This document shows positions 44,501-59,500 of a stretch of 64,000 bases of DNA, piece after piece; position 1 is the first letter of the stretch, and each line of letters begins with the position of its first letter. The position numbers were made by a program, and so were the translations under genes. The stretch is from assembly GCA_013400975.1 (NCBI GenBank), contig WBMZ01004781.1, forward strand, positions 310,001-374,000. The letters run 5' to 3'. The notes beneath the pieces are model-generated. The model searched no databases and was not told the origin of the DNA. It saw only the letters and a program-made list of their open reading frames with translations. This stretch comes from Atrichornis clamosus (taxonomy: Eukaryota > Chordata > Aves > Passeriformes > Menuridae).

Positions 44501-47500
44501 TCCCAGGGAGATGGAATCACTGTCCCTAGAGGTGTTCAAGATACAACTGGACATGGCACTCAGTGCCATGGTTTAGTTGGTGTGGTGTTTGGTCAAAGGC
44601 TGGACTCAATCTTTGAGGTCTTTTCCAACCATAATTACTCTATGGCCACAGCCAACTTGCCAAACAGAGCTTAGAGCATTTTATTACATATACTACCAAA
44701 TGTCTACTCCTATTGCACTCCACTTCCAGAGCAATTTTTGGAGTAATTAAAATAACTGCCTATACCACCAGGTTAAACTAGAACAAACTTCCCTTGCATA
44801 GCCAAAAATTTCCAAGAGGAGTCTGCAATTGGCTTCAAATCAGTTGCTCAACACAACACTGCAAAATAAGCCAGGTGGTTTTGACAACCTGTGGTTTTAT
44901 TTCATCCAACATCCTGCCAAAATGCATGTTGACAGCAACAGAAAACAGGCAGAGCAGAAGGAGCTCGCTGTCAGGCCAAATCCCGGATTCTGCAAGTATG
45001 ACAATGAAAGTACAACTGGGCTGCATATATCACCTGGCAGAAATAGAACTTCAGCTGTGATCTTTCTTGAGGAAAGATGGCTGGTATATATGCACAAAAC
45101 AAAACTGTTCACCTACTCTAGGAGTAGGCAGATGTTGGGGATTTCATTACACATAGCCACTTCCCATGTCACACAAAAGATTCATTCAAAAAGGGCTCAT
45201 CAAAATAGAACCTTCAGAAGTTTCTCACCTTTGTTCCACCTTGAACAGTGCAGAAATTCTTGGCTGCTCCTCTGTGTTGTCTTAGTTAGTAACCTTTTGC
45301 CATTAGCTTGGCTGGGCATCCCCAAGATATTCACAGAAAATACAAAGAATCCTCAAAAAGCTCAGGTCAAAAAGACAGTGCAGATCAACGATGCTAAAAC
45401 CCCACCTGTTTCTCAAAGGACTCTGACTACTGTGACAATGGTTGATAACTATTTAGTCCAAGGGGTTTTACACAGAACTGCAATTAAAGGGTGAGCAGAA
45501 TCATTAACAGGAATAAATTACAACCTTTAGTTACTGTAAGCTTTTACAAGTTCTGAAAGAAGAATTAACATTAGGGAATACAACTCTTCTGCACATTGTG
45601 TCCAATGGTTTTCCACTTGGCATTCAGATGCCGCACATACTCCAGAATTCCTTCGCTGGGTTCTGCAGTTTGCCATGAGAGGGACCTATGTCCAGAGTCA
45701 CCCTGAAACACTGGCAAGTGCAGTGGAGCTGGGTAGACCATGCCTCAGCTTCCTGAATGAAGGAGACTCCATGAAGACACCAAAGCAGTACAAGGCTGCT
45801 TGACAGGACACAGAGTATGGGCAATGCACTGGAAGAGTGACATCTTCTCTCTCCTTTGAACTTCTGCCAGCACCTTTCCTAATGGTTTTCAAGCAGTTGC
45901 TTGTCAGATAGAAAGTAGGTGCACTTAGCCTACACAAAGACTTTAGGAAAAACAGCCATCACTAGCAAACACTTTTTCAGGAATGTTCTGGAAAGCTATG
46001 GTTTTGTTTCCAAAGAAAGCAACATGAAAATTTCACAGAAGTCTACAAAGTGGTTTCCAAGGTGGAGCCTGGCAGGGCTGAAGTCCAACAGTCTCTGACT
46101 GAATCTAATGCTACTGGGATAGTTTAGTTTAATACAGTTCAGAACCTACTTCCAAGGCCTTTCAAACTAGAGTTTGTCCCTTTTAATAAAAAGTAATGAC
46201 AATTTAGCCTAAGTGTTACCGTTAAAGCTCTTGTGAGCCCTTTTCCTGAAAGCACTTGGAACTGTCAAATGTTCCAGAATAAAGCACTGAACCAAAGCTT
46301 CACCAAGAAGAAAGAGACAGCACTTGAAGACTCATGTTGCTGACACTTTCTGTCAGCTGAATAAGGCTTCTACTGAAGTGGTGTCACCTGAAGCCTGTTT
46401 TGTTAGCTGCTTGTTCAGAAACCAAGACCAGACTTTAGGAGGAGCCTTTAAAAAGGCTCTCCTTGTTAAATGAAACCTGCAGAGAATCCAGCAGGACCTG
46501 GGTAAGAGAAGAGGAGACAAAAGGGCAGTACTTTGAGCATACCTGATGCTTTTTATCTTTGACAGTTGGCGCTACTGGGAATGTAATAAAATTCCTACCA
46601 TATCTGCATGGTTAATAGGCAAAATAAAAGCGAAGACCATGAGTAGAACAGCAAAAAGGGACCATCCCTCCATCTGTTCCTTCTCTCCCCTTACACATAC
46701 ACTCTCTAAACCATCATCTTTGGATGCACTTGCAGAGGCAAGAGGTTGCCCACTTGTGCACAGCCCTCCTGCTGTTACAGCACAAGTCCTCCTGGGCACA
46801 CTGCAAAGAGCCAATGTCACAAGCCGTAACTCCTGCTACAGCAGCCACAACCTAAAGCATTTAAGCTCAAGTTTCACATCCTGTACCTCTGCCAAATCAG
46901 CCCCATAGTAAGCACAGTGAAAACTGCACTATCATGATAGACCAGAGGTTTTGGTGGAAATCCTGTGAATCCATGCAGCAATACCAAAAGCCCCACTAAA
47001 GACTGTGCTGCAATTCCAGAAGAAGAGGCAGCTCACAGACATTCTGCAGCCAGTGCTTAAGCAGTGCAGCAGCCAAATTCATCCAAGAAACAAGGAGGCC
47101 AAATGCTACTTTTGGATGACAAAATCAGCTTTTGCACACTCTTTTTCTCAGTCTCTTAGAAAGGATGACACATGCCTATAATCTGCTGTAGTTTTCCATC
47201 TCTTGCTGAATGACCTTCCTTCCTTTGTACTTATCAGGAAGACAGGAATGGCAGCAGTTTTGAGCTAACCACAAAGTTAACAAGAAGCCAGTAACACAGT
47301 AGCAGTTTGATGAAGACTTTTTGGCATAGAGCATCCCCCATTCACAGGTTTCTGATTGACTAAAGCTTCAGATACAATGCTTTCATTTTCTGTATTCATC
47401 CAAGCACTCTTCAGGAACATAGCCTTCTCTCCTGAAGAGAATGCACCAGGCATGGCTTCATTGATTAATTCCTCTCAATTCAGCATTTGCGGGACCACAC

Positions 47501-50500
47501 CTTGTGTGCTATGTCTTGTTTTTAGGCTCTCCAGTACATGAGAGACAGTGACACACTGGAGCAAAGCCAGGAGAGTGGCATCAAGATGGTCAGAGGGCTG
47601 GTGCACCCAATGCACAAGGAAAGGCTGCAAGATGGGTTTCTTTGGCTTGAAGAAGGGATGCCCGGGGGAGTGTGTGTGCAGGGGATTTATTGCTGTTTTC
47701 AGCTGTGTAATGGGAAGACAGCAAGACTGTGGAAACAGACTTTTTTTCTAAAGGCACACTATGAAATAGTTATGGGGCAGTGGACATAACAGCATCCTTT
47801 GCAAATTCCAGGAAGGTATCAGGAAAAAGCTTTTCACAACGGTCAATCATTGGAACAGGGCATCTCCATCCCTGGAGATACACATGTGTCACCTCAACAA
47901 CACCCTGAGCAATCTGATCTAATCTAACACTGCATCCGAGACAGAGGCTGGCCCTGTTTAGAACAGAGGGCTCTAACAGAGATGCCCATAGGTTCCCTTC
48001 AGCGTTACACATTCCATCATTCTCCATCACTGACCAGAACAGCTTCCTTACAAAAAGTGAAGTAATTCTAATCAAGGAAGCTGGGCTTAGACACAGGGTA
48101 AAAATTCAATACCCAGAACAGAGATTAAAAGAGTATCACCAAAATATTATCTCCTGCTACATACCAGCACCACCTGCTTTTCACATTGATACAGACTAAA
48201 CAAAAGCAGTGCAGTCAAATGTGACAACCAACCAACACAACTCTCAGTTTGCCCTCACAACCACAGGCTGAAAACGGGTTTAGGCAGTTGTACCTTGCTC
48301 TGTCTTTTACCCTCATAGAGCTGGATGCCACAATAGCATCTGAAAGACAACAGTGGCACAAGGGGACACTACTAACCAAAAGTCTATTTTTCAGCACAAG
48401 GGACTTGCAGACACCAACTGCAGTATCTGGACAAACAATCATAAGAATTGTTTATCTGCTGATAGAAGAAATAGATCCACACAGTGATGTTTAGCAAACT
48501 GGCCATGAGAAATCTAGTGTGACCTGATAGCAAGATTTTCACAGGAAAGCAGTTTTAACAGCCTGAATGACGTATCATTCTTCCCTATCAGAAAAACTAA
48601 GACTACTCATCCACACAAGATCTAAAATTAAAACTAGAGTGTTCTTTACTGCTGTTAGCCTGAAAGCTCGGAGATGTAACGTTAGCATTAAAGGAGACAG
48701 AGAGCAAAAGACTGTCAGTTATCCTTTACAAAAATGCCCTCTGTGGTCTGTCTTTATATTCTGTCATGAAGTTCCAGGAAGGTCTGTACACAGATGTGTC
48801 TGCAGTGACTCACTGTTGCTCTCAAGAAACACCCCAACATTTGATGTAAGGAACCTGTTGCAACAGAAATGCCCTCAGATAACACACCATTACAGTTCTG
48901 TTAAACAGCTTTTCTCACTCCATGCATTTCCCTGAAGAGCAGAAGACCTATTTGGAAACATATCCAGATACCAGCAACGACATTGAGCAGCACAAAAGAA
49001 ATCCCTGTCAGCCAGCCTTGGATTTTGATCACAATGACCTTCCAGGAGAGCATAATCCAGCTAAGCAGAACCTGGACAAGGAACAATCAAGAAAAGGGCA
49101 AGGAGGGAACTGTGAAAAGCACAAAGGGAAATCCACAACTGGAGAGAAACCTTTGGTGAGGAAGGAGAACCAGAAAAGGTAAGATTGCTGGGGAATGGGA
49201 GTGAGGGAAAGTGTTTTCTAGAAAAAAAAAGCCAAAACTGACTCAAGAGTGGCCTACCTGGGTGGAAGGCCTCTGGATCGTAGATAGTTCTTTCCCAAAT
49301 GAGAAGCACGAGGCCAAAGGACCAAGAGCAACTGGGAACCTCCTACACTGCTGCGGTGATTCAAAACCCTGCGAGCAAGAGGGACATAGAAACCCAGCAT
49401 CGTTGGGTTGCACTGCCTTGTCATAAAATGAGCATTCACAGGGCATATTGTGTGCATTCCTTCCCCTACCTCCACTTAGGTTTTCTGCCATCAGTGAGCA
49501 AAATGTGCCAGACTAACAAAACCAAGATAACTGGACATGAAGGATGTTGTTGGAAGGCGCAGAAAAGAAAAATGAACCTGAAATGAGGACTGACACTGGG
49601 TGTCTTAAACAAATGCCAAAACCAACCCCCCCTGTAGTTCCACTCTGTTCATTTTGTAAGCAAATGCTGACAGCCAGGCACGAGAAGATAAATGTATGGG
49701 AAAAAAAACACTAGGATAGAGGAATATCCTAAAATCACTTAACTTCTTTTAACAACAGTTTTGTTACTATGTTTAATCAACCATTCATCTGAAATTCTAG
49801 AACTCTTTGGGAAAATGGAATCACAAGGAAAAGTTCTGATGCACAACTCTAGCACTGTACACTGTCAGCTCCAGAAAACACCACTTCTTTGCACAGACAA
49901 GAAGGAAAACAGCATTACATAACTCAGTACATTATTACTAAAAATGCAAGGATTAATAATTGAGTTTAGATGAATCCCCAGCAATCTTAACAACCTCTGA
50001 GTAACTATAAATCATGGGCAAAATTTATGAGTTTGAAATGACAATTGTGAACATTTTTTATGATCTACACTGAAAGAGCATGTAACTAACCAATAACTTG
50101 TACACTGAAAAGTTAGTGGAAGGTTTTATACAATTAATGGCTGCATAGATAATGCACACTAAATATGCAAATATGCTCCCCCATCCTTCCCCCTGCTCTC
50201 ATCTACCACACTGAAACAACAACATTACCTTTGTTGGCTAACATTACCTTTAATGTCTCGATGAACAATACCATGTTCATGTAGTACATTGATAGCAATT
50301 GTGATTTGCTTTGAGTAGAGCCTAATGACATGCTCCTGAAGGCCCAGTTTTGATACCTCCTCCAGAGTGCCCTCATCACAGTATTCCATGAAGATGTACA
50401 TTTCTTCCTGTTGTGGGAACCAAACCAGATTTCAGTTGGTACAATTTTTTATATTTTATTTTTTTAAACACTGAATTAAGATCAAGTTTTCCTTCCATCC

Positions 50501-53500
50501 TTCATTGTTCATGAAAAGAGTAATGAAAGCATCATGCAATGTCTTAATGCAAGTATCACTTACCATGAAATATCTAATAAATCATCTCTTCAGAACTCTA
50601 TTGTCTCTAGCATGCTGCAACCTAATATATTCTATTGCACAGGTATGGAAAATCTCTGCTACACATCTATCTGCATCATTTGTACATAACTGATACTATT
50701 TTGTGGTATAAAAACACATTACTTTGGCATCAGCCAAAAGGCACTTTGAAAATCTTGCAGGCATATTATACAGAAACACACACACAAAAAAAAACCAACT
50801 AAATGAGGTTTTGGGCTTGTTTTTTATTCCTTCTCTCTGTCCCAGTTCCTGCAACATCATGTGTTGATTGCTTGGGATGGGCAAGTTTTTTGTTCTTTTC
50901 TGTGGCTTGAACAAGCATGCCAACTTTAACTCAGTGTAAGGAAAATTGGGTTTCTGTTCCCACTCTGTCTCCAAGCCCAGCCTATTTCAGGCAGACTGAA
51001 TTAATATAAAAAATGGCAGACACTAAGCTCTCAGAAACTAGTCTGAGAAACCAATGACCCAGTGGCACAGACACCCAAATTTCTGTCCCCAAGTAGAGAA
51101 ATGCAGACAGAAAGAAGTCTTTGTTCCCTTCTAAACCAGCAATGGGTCACCAAAACAACTCATTCAAATTGAGAAAAATCAGTCTAATCCATCCAGCACT
51201 TTCCAGTCTTGAGACTCACAGGGAAAGTGGGAAATAGAACATGGGAAGCAGAAAGTAGTAAAAAGTTGGGTATCTCAACACACAACTCTGGAATCCAACT
51301 CCATAAGAAAAACACATTTCATTAGTTTTGCTGCTCAAGCAAGAAAACTTTCTTTTTCCTTCTGAAGAGAGGCTAGCTGAATTCCAATACTTGTCTGGCA
51401 TCAAGATCTAAATGCCAGCACAAAATTTTTCCAGGAATCAATATGATACAATACCAGTACAACCTTTGCTGCTAACAGTAACAGGTTTTAGCCTGACTAG
51501 TCTGTATCTACCCACAGGAGCTACCATACCATGTATAACTTGCTTTTAGACCAGTTCAGAGTAGCAGCATAGACCAGCGCCAGCATTACTCACTCTGTTC
51601 ACTCACTGTAAGCCTTCTGTTTATGTACCACCAAAAAGTCTCTCCAAACTATGTTTCAGAGACCTCAATATCCAGAGGAAAAAGACACGCTGCTGTTCAC
51701 AGAGATAACCAGACAATTAAGATGAGCTACAATGTTCTCAAGTAAAACCTCCAATAATACAAAGCTTCTTAAAATTTTCTCTCTGCCTTATAAAAATGCC
51801 CCAATAATTTATGTTTTCTTACCCTGTGGAGTTCCACACCAAAATAACGAACCAGATTAGGGTGTTTGATGCCTTCAAAAATTTTCAGTTCATCAGCTGT
51901 TTCTTTGATGGTTTTATGATCATTAGGTTGAAATCTTATCTGAAAGAAAGATTTGTCATTATTTTGCTGCTATTTCAAATTAACAAGGAACAAAAAAAGC
52001 AAACAACCCATCCTAAACTCAAACACACAAAAAAACTGTTAAAATTGTTGTTGTTAAATAGCATCATCACACCCCTCCCTCCATTTCCAAATTGATACAA
52101 AAAAAAGCATAGTAAGCTATTTCTGTAAAATTACATACAATTATGATTTATAAACTTTATAACAGCAAAATGCTTTTACTTAAATGTGTAAATACACGCA
52201 TGTGTGTACATATGTATGTCTTCTGAGCTTGCCTTCTAGCTTAAGTGTAGTGGACAGACAGTACAAGAGAATCTGAAAGCAACATCAGTGAAAGCTATCA
52301 ATCAAGAAAGACTAGCTGCCAGGTACTTCATCACCAGAGAGTCTAAGGGATCTCTTTGAGGGGTTTCTTTATTGAGAATGAGGCAGCTTCAAGGAAAAGG
52401 TATGGCATGGAACAAATACAAACAAAGGTTTTGATGAAAGAAACAGGTTTTCATTACTTCTCCTGCAATATGCTGTGATGGATTGTTTAATGAAGAAAAA
52501 AATTATCAGGTGTTCTGAAAAACTGATTTAAAGCTTCTAACCACACAAAGAGAGGCAGTATGAATAACAAGTTACAGAAGATGCTACTTTTACCATACTG
52601 TTAGAAAGCAGAAGCTTCATTAACTGAGTGCAGGACAACTGCTAAAGAAATAAATGCACATATTTTGCCTTCGGTTGCTAGGATGTTATGATTGTTGTGT
52701 TCTGTATACAATTTCAGGATACAGTTTGTACTCAAACAGTGGTAAAATTAAATACATGAAGATTATAAAAAGGTGAAAAATGATATTCAAGTATTTTACA
52801 TATTCCCTAATACATAAGCTGCAATACTAGGTATTTGTAGTAGAGCTTGTCCACTATAATTTGAAGTGATTTTAATGACACTGTGGTTGAGACAATTAAG
52901 TGTGAAGAAATCTTGGTGGAAGGGCAGGGGAATGCAGTGTTCTTAACCAGTTTAAAAATCAGTAAATCTGTCTTCTCTCAAGTTATTCTTAAAGAAATTC
53001 AGAAAAGCCTTTTATTTGGAAGTTGCAAACACTTTGCATTCAGGCCTAGTGAAACATCTGTCAAACAAGGCCTATTTATAAACTGACTTGAGCTTCTGCT
53101 AAAGAGCACACACATGTTCATCTGTACAGAGCACCTGCATCTAGAAAGCAATTTTGAATTCTAGAAACAGAGTTCTACTGATGGGGAAAAAATGTCATTT
53201 CATCAACAGAAAAAACATAATAGCAAAAAAAAGTCAAGTGTTGGTATTAGTCAGTGAATGCGTATAGCACAAGAAGTTAAGCACAGGCCCAGTCTTGCTT
53301 TTCCACACCTTGGAGGTCACATACTTATTGTGTGTGTGGAAGAACTGGCTCATAAAAGGTAACTGCTGCAGCATCCAGTGGCTGTCACAGAAACTGTTGT
53401 GAACAGCTAAGGCTTACAGTTGTCTCAAGATGTAGAAATGCATTAAAACTAAACAATAATTTGTTTTTAAAAAACCAAGGTGTTGTAGGGGAAACAGATC

Positions 53501-56500
53501 TCTGCGCCTACACAGCTTTACTTACTTCTATCCTGAAAACTAGATTTTCCATACCCACTAAGTTAGTCAACAACTGTGTGACTCAACCTAGCTCATACTA
53601 CAGGAGAAGCTGAAAAACATCTGATGTCACACTTCCTATCTCCTGTTCTAAGAAATTAAGAAAAAAGTCATAAAATGTGAGAGGAAACACAGCAAAGTAA
53701 AATATACATTTGTGTGCAGTCTTCACTAATCTTTCAAAATTATTTAAGATCTCTTAATGGAAGTTCATATATATTAAGCAAGCATTCATTAAATTCACAA
53801 CATCCCTATGAAATGACTAAAAAACACATCCACTTTAGATAGATTTAAATTGAAAGTTATAAACTAAAAAGAAAAAGCTTGAATAACTTAAGGAGGAAAA
53901 AGTGCTAACAGCAGCTGTGGCTACATGAAGAAACTATGTCTTTCCATGCTTTCCCTGATAGCTAACAGCAGTGTTCAAAAACCCTCAATGCCTGCTAAGT
54001 CACCCACATTTGGTTTAGAAAAAACACAAGGGCAGCAATGATTCCTGGACACACAGTACTCACTTCCTTCATAGCCATCAGCTCTCCAGTGTCAACACTG
54101 ATACAGGTATAGACCTTTCCATACTGGCCTTCTCCTGCAAAATTAGAATAAGGAAAATTAATTACACTACATTCAGTAAGCAACAGGTACATCAACTGCA
54201 ATAGGAAAACACCACTGAAACCAGCTTGTCAAAGCTTTTCACCTTTCTCTTAATTTAAAACTGCAAGTAGCTTTTTAACTGTAACACTTAACACCACATT
54301 CATAGCCCTGAGTTCAAGCCGATTAAAAGTAAAAACATTCCATTAATGGGCTGACCTGAAAGAAACTTCTCATGAACAAAGATTTTCCCCCAAAATCCCA
54401 AACCAGAGAGTAAAAGATGATCGTATGGGGGAAACAATAAGATTGGTGAATGAAATCCCAAAGTTTGAACTCCTTTCCATTCATATTTCTGGTTCTTCCA
54501 AATGTAGAATTCAAACATTTTATAGGGTCAAACACATGCAGATATCACAGGATCTGACCTAAGTAATTGTCCTAACCAAATCCTTCTCCTTTTTTTATTT
54601 ATTGTTATTCGACCAATGAAAACTTCAGTGACGTTCTAATTAAGAAAATCCTAGTTGCAACAGTATTTTGTATTTTTACATTCTGATTTCAGTAAAGCTG
54701 GTATTACCTATGCAGAAACCCAAGATTTTTAAAGATAATCTTAGATTTCCTTCAAAAATACTGAGTTTGGTATTTTAGCCTGATAAATGAAAGTATAATG
54801 GACATACCAATTTTGTTGCCTCTCTGCCACTTGAAAGTCACTTTTCTCAAACCTACGTGCATGACATTATCATAAGATTTCGGTGTGTCACAGACTTGGC
54901 CAATGATGTTCTTCCTTCTCATCTCTCTGTATCTCCTTTCTTCAAACAACTGAACAGACTTCTGAACAGCTTCCATCGGTGCTTGCTTGGAAGCAGTGTC
55001 TAAAAAGAGTGATGAACAATTTCCTTGATTGAGAAATATTCACTGTTAGCATTTGTTACCTTTTGATCTCACATGAAGTGACCAGAGTTAAAAGAAAACT
55101 ATTTTGTGAGTCTAATTAAGATGTAGAAAAAGAATAAGACATTTTAACAACCACATATGAAACTATCACATAGGAAACTAAGATAAAATAAGAATACTTG
55201 TACTTTCCTAATCATCTATTAATTGATTTAAGGAAACTACACCTATGAAGTGCAACACATTTGCTTGCATTTGACCTGTAACTAACCTCTGATAGTGGAA
55301 ATATGTTAGGGTCATAAAAGCACCAACGAAAAAATGACAGGTAAGGTTTTGCTCTACAGAAATATGAGAGGTTTCTCGAAAAACCTCATAGCATCTGTTA
55401 TTTCAAAGATTTAGAGGTATTAAAAACTCCAGCTGTTGAGTCCTATCATGAAACAGCATCCTAGTGAGGCAGGCTGGAAGAGATCTCAGGGCAGTGTTAG
55501 CTCATACCCTCCTTGTAAAGCACAAAAAATGCACACCCGTCAGTGCTGACACCAGTAGCCTAACCTGTTCCCAACACTCTCCAAAGGATGGAGATACTGA
55601 CACTCCCAAATTATATATTCTACTCCCCCACCCATAATTAATACTACTACTTCTATACCAAATACGCCTTGCTGGAATTTAAACCAAAATCTTTGTCTAT
55701 TCACACTGGACAGTAAAATCAGTCCCCATTACAGTAGTCTTCTAGAAATTTTCAAGTTTTCCCTCATTCTTCTTTTCTAGTTTAAACAAACTCAAATTCC
55801 TTCACTATTCGTGTTCTGACTTCTAGATTTCAAAACAAGAATTTGTAATTCTTCTTGTGTTCTGTGTAAGCCACATAAGGAGACCATTTTCTATTGTGAC
55901 AAATTTTTTTCTAATGTTTCACGAGGGTCCACCCTGCCACAATACATGCAAGCAAGCTTCATGTATAGATCCATGCAGTAGAAGTGTCTGAAGCAATCAA
56001 GTTACTTCCAGTTTCGTCAAAATCAGTAGTAGCACAGAGAGGAAGGGGCCCTACAATAGCCTTAATTTTAGGCTACGGTGTGGGATCACATGCTGTAAGA
56101 CACCCAAAATAAAAAAATCTCACACTGGGGAGAGATCTTGGGAAGTGAGGAAGTGCTTCCTACTGTCATACAACTCATAATTAGGCAATGAATAAGGACA
56201 GCAAACTTCTGCCATTCCTATATAGCAACAAATAAACTCAATTTTGCAGAACACTGGTAGTATCTTTCAGAAACTGAAAAGAATTAATTTTTATGAAGTT
56301 TAATTTCTCCTTCCTCAGAGTGTACACCTTGTGACTTTGTTAGCAATATCCCATACCTGCAATCAGGATTTTAATTTTTCCCCTTCCTATGTATAAAGCT
56401 GGGAAAACCTCTTCACAATCCACAATAAAATTCAACATTTCAGTAGAGCACTGGTTTAACAGATGTTACATTACAGTGGCTCCTAAACACCTACCTTTGG

Positions 56501-59500
56501 TCTGGTTGATTAACGTTCTGAGCTCCCAACTCCTCCTGGATGAACCACTGGAATCTCCTTTTGGATACAAGGGCTCTAGAGAAATAACAGTGTGAGCACA
56601 AAAGTGGCTTTATCTCATATTAAGGATTATGCCTCTATATTAAGCAGAAGCTGAGATCTTACATATAGGATGAATACACCCTATGTATACAGCCACATGT
56701 GCTCTTGAAATCAAAATTGACTTCTCTTTAGAAAACAAATTATGGAATAGAATTTCCTTTACATAGAAACAGAGATCTCCTTCCACAACTGAGGGAAGCA
56801 CTGCAAGCCAGGGCATTCAGAATCAAATATGCAAAGATATCTGTAGGAAAACCATTTTCTAAGATTCCTTAGAATAAGATTGTATTCATTCCAACCTAAG
56901 CCTTTTCACACGGATACATAAAAAATGGAATAAGCATGAGGCAAACAATATTTTCAACATGTGCTCAAAAACTAAAGAAGTTTTTATAAATTTCCCACAC
57001 CTCTAAATATAAATTTTTAAGGCATTTCTCTCTATAAAATCCAGTGTGGATGACCACAATATCAGCTCTACTTTGCTGCAGATTTTGTACTTCCTTTTAA
57101 TCTGCACAATCAATCTTTCAAGGTATTTGTTGCAATAAATATCACATACAGAGGGGCCAAGGACACCTGAACGAGGAGCCCTGATCAGGACATTAAGTCA
57201 CATACCCTGTCCCTTCTTTCAGGATTCAAATAACAGCAAGTATTGCAATATGAATACCGCAGGGATAAAGAACTGGACCGAAAACACTTCCCTGTCCTGA
57301 TGGGTCCAGTTCGTACCTCATTTACAGTCTTTCAGAATTTACTATCAAATGGGGTGTGTAATGCAGCAATCACGTTACTAATTTCATTTTGAACATCGGA
57401 ACTCACTAAGACACCAGGAAATCCCTTCAGATACAATCCAGAAACAATATGAAAGGCAAGAGAATAGTGGATATGTCTGAAAACAGAAGAACTTACTCTG
57501 ACAATATATGCCTGAAAGTTAAAAATCTAAGATTTCTCAATGCGAAGAAGCAAAAAAAATTTTTAGAAAGGGTAAGAACTGGGAACAGAGAGAAATATGT
57601 TAATGACATAAAGCATCTGCACATCCAGGTCACAATTTGTTACTGTGACAATCACCTTCTCGCTCTTCAGTGGGGCTGGAGTGACGACTAAGGGATCTGA
57701 ACTGCAACTCAGCTGCTATTGAAGCAAGTCGATCATTTTCAGGGACACTGGAACCCCTGTTAAAAAGAGCCATCATACTAATTAACTTGTCATTAGTATT
57801 TATTTAGTGCAATGCTAATTAAACTGCAGTTTTTAAGAGACAGAACCTCTGAAGCCTAGGATATGAACCATGAAAGCAACATGAAAGAAAAACTGATGCT
57901 GAAAGGTAAACAGAAAGCCCTTTCTATGCTATTTTTTCCCCAAAATGAAGACTTTTTCCATGATTTTAGTTATGCCAGTCTATGAAAAAGCCCTAAGCTT
58001 TCAAAGCATAAACTACTTCAAACTGTGTCTTGCCCATAGCAACAGAATCCATTTTCATGACTTAAAACCTACTACTAAGACAGCTGCTGCAGAATGGAAC
58101 CTGTGCCAGGTTTGGATATACAATCAGAAGTGATTCAGCTGGGTGATAATGTGAGTCACATTACCAGATGAAAGGTAGCAACTGAATTCATATGTGCCCA
58201 GTGCACTGCAAATACTGTCACAGTCCATAGCCATTAAGTCAAAAGCAGTGGGAAGAGACACAAACGGGGAGATGGGAAAGACACTGTTAAATGACAGCAG
58301 CCTCACTGCTTGGAGGCCCCATTTCCTCCAGACAGCACAGAGTAGAACCAGATGCCCCAGAGTAAGAGCCAGATGAATAAGCAGGCTGAACAGAAAGGAA
58401 AACAATACTGAGAGAAATGAGACTTAAATCCTTATGTCTTCAGGAACCTTTTGCCAGTCTGAGACAAAGATCAGTCCGCTCACGTTTTAGAGCCGTAAAT
58501 TCCTCCTGGAAGTCTTTGTACCATAACTCCCTTTAGGACAAGGCTCCCTTTCAATTTTTAAACTTTGATGGGGAAGAATTGTGACCGATGTCTCCTTAAA
58601 CATAATGCTTTAGAGGTATGAGCTAAACATTACATGAAAAAGTGGGCCACATGGTTAAATCCTTCACGGAAAGCTAGCAACTACAAAAAGATGAAAGATA
58701 CCTGTCATCACAAGATGCACACACCTGTGAGAGGACTTCCCTACAGCTCTAAAGTTGCTTCCAAATTGTATCTGATTATTACCTACAAATAGTTTAAATA
58801 AAAAATAAATTAAAAAAAAACCAAACTACAGTCTTGAGAACAGAAGCCAGAACTGAAGACAACCTATTTCCACGTGGATGTTCTCCATATGATGTTTGCT
58901 TTGCACTTCCTACTACCACCCAACTAGATTTTATAAGTTTGAGCAGGAACTGAAACTAACCTAGTGAAAATCCTCATTATTCTTCAGGAAGTTGGGGTTT
59001 TAATGAGCAAGAAGGCTAAGGTGGTTCTCAGCACATAGAGAGCAACAGTTCCTGATGAATAAAATACTTAAAAATAAGCAAAGCTAAACCACCTCTAAAA
59101 TGAGGCAGCAGCTGAACAGAGAACCCTAAGTATCACAGCTTTGAATGCAGGTGCTTAAAACACATTTAATGCCCATCTTAGTCACCCAGATCTTTTATTG
59201 ATCCAGAAAGTCTGTATGCATATTATTAGGCAAAATTATAGTAAAAGAGAAGAACACTTGATAATTTTTAGCTCCGGGCTTGGATAAATAATAAAATGAT
59301 GAATAATAACCCCAGCTATCTCAGAAATTGAACATCTATAAAGGTTATCAGCATGAACATAGTGTAAATGTATAAACATCAGAAAACTCAATGTAAACAA
59401 CCAGGTACTGGTGCTTTGGATGTTAATTTCTAGCTATATTATATTGATTTCGTTTTTCTTTTGCTTGTTGCTGGTTTTTTTGAGAAAAGCTTCACCAGAA

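Larger units (their letters stand above)
43641..50247 (-). other. MAP3K4: MAP3K4 intron with two CR1 copies and long antisense frame
   Basis: This is the largest complete MAP3K4 intron in the window. It contains an A-run (43855-43869), CR1 fragments at 44086-44645 and 47530-47960 (both antisense to the gene), and a 221-codon + strand frame at 44829-45494. It also has a near-perfect inverted repeat at 46437-46466 and a hydrophilic + strand frame at 48922-49182 ending at a gtaag donor. Confidence 0.85.

Noticed and set aside
44144..44569. 141-codon - strand frame
   Set aside because: Antisense of the CR1 fragment at 44086-44645.
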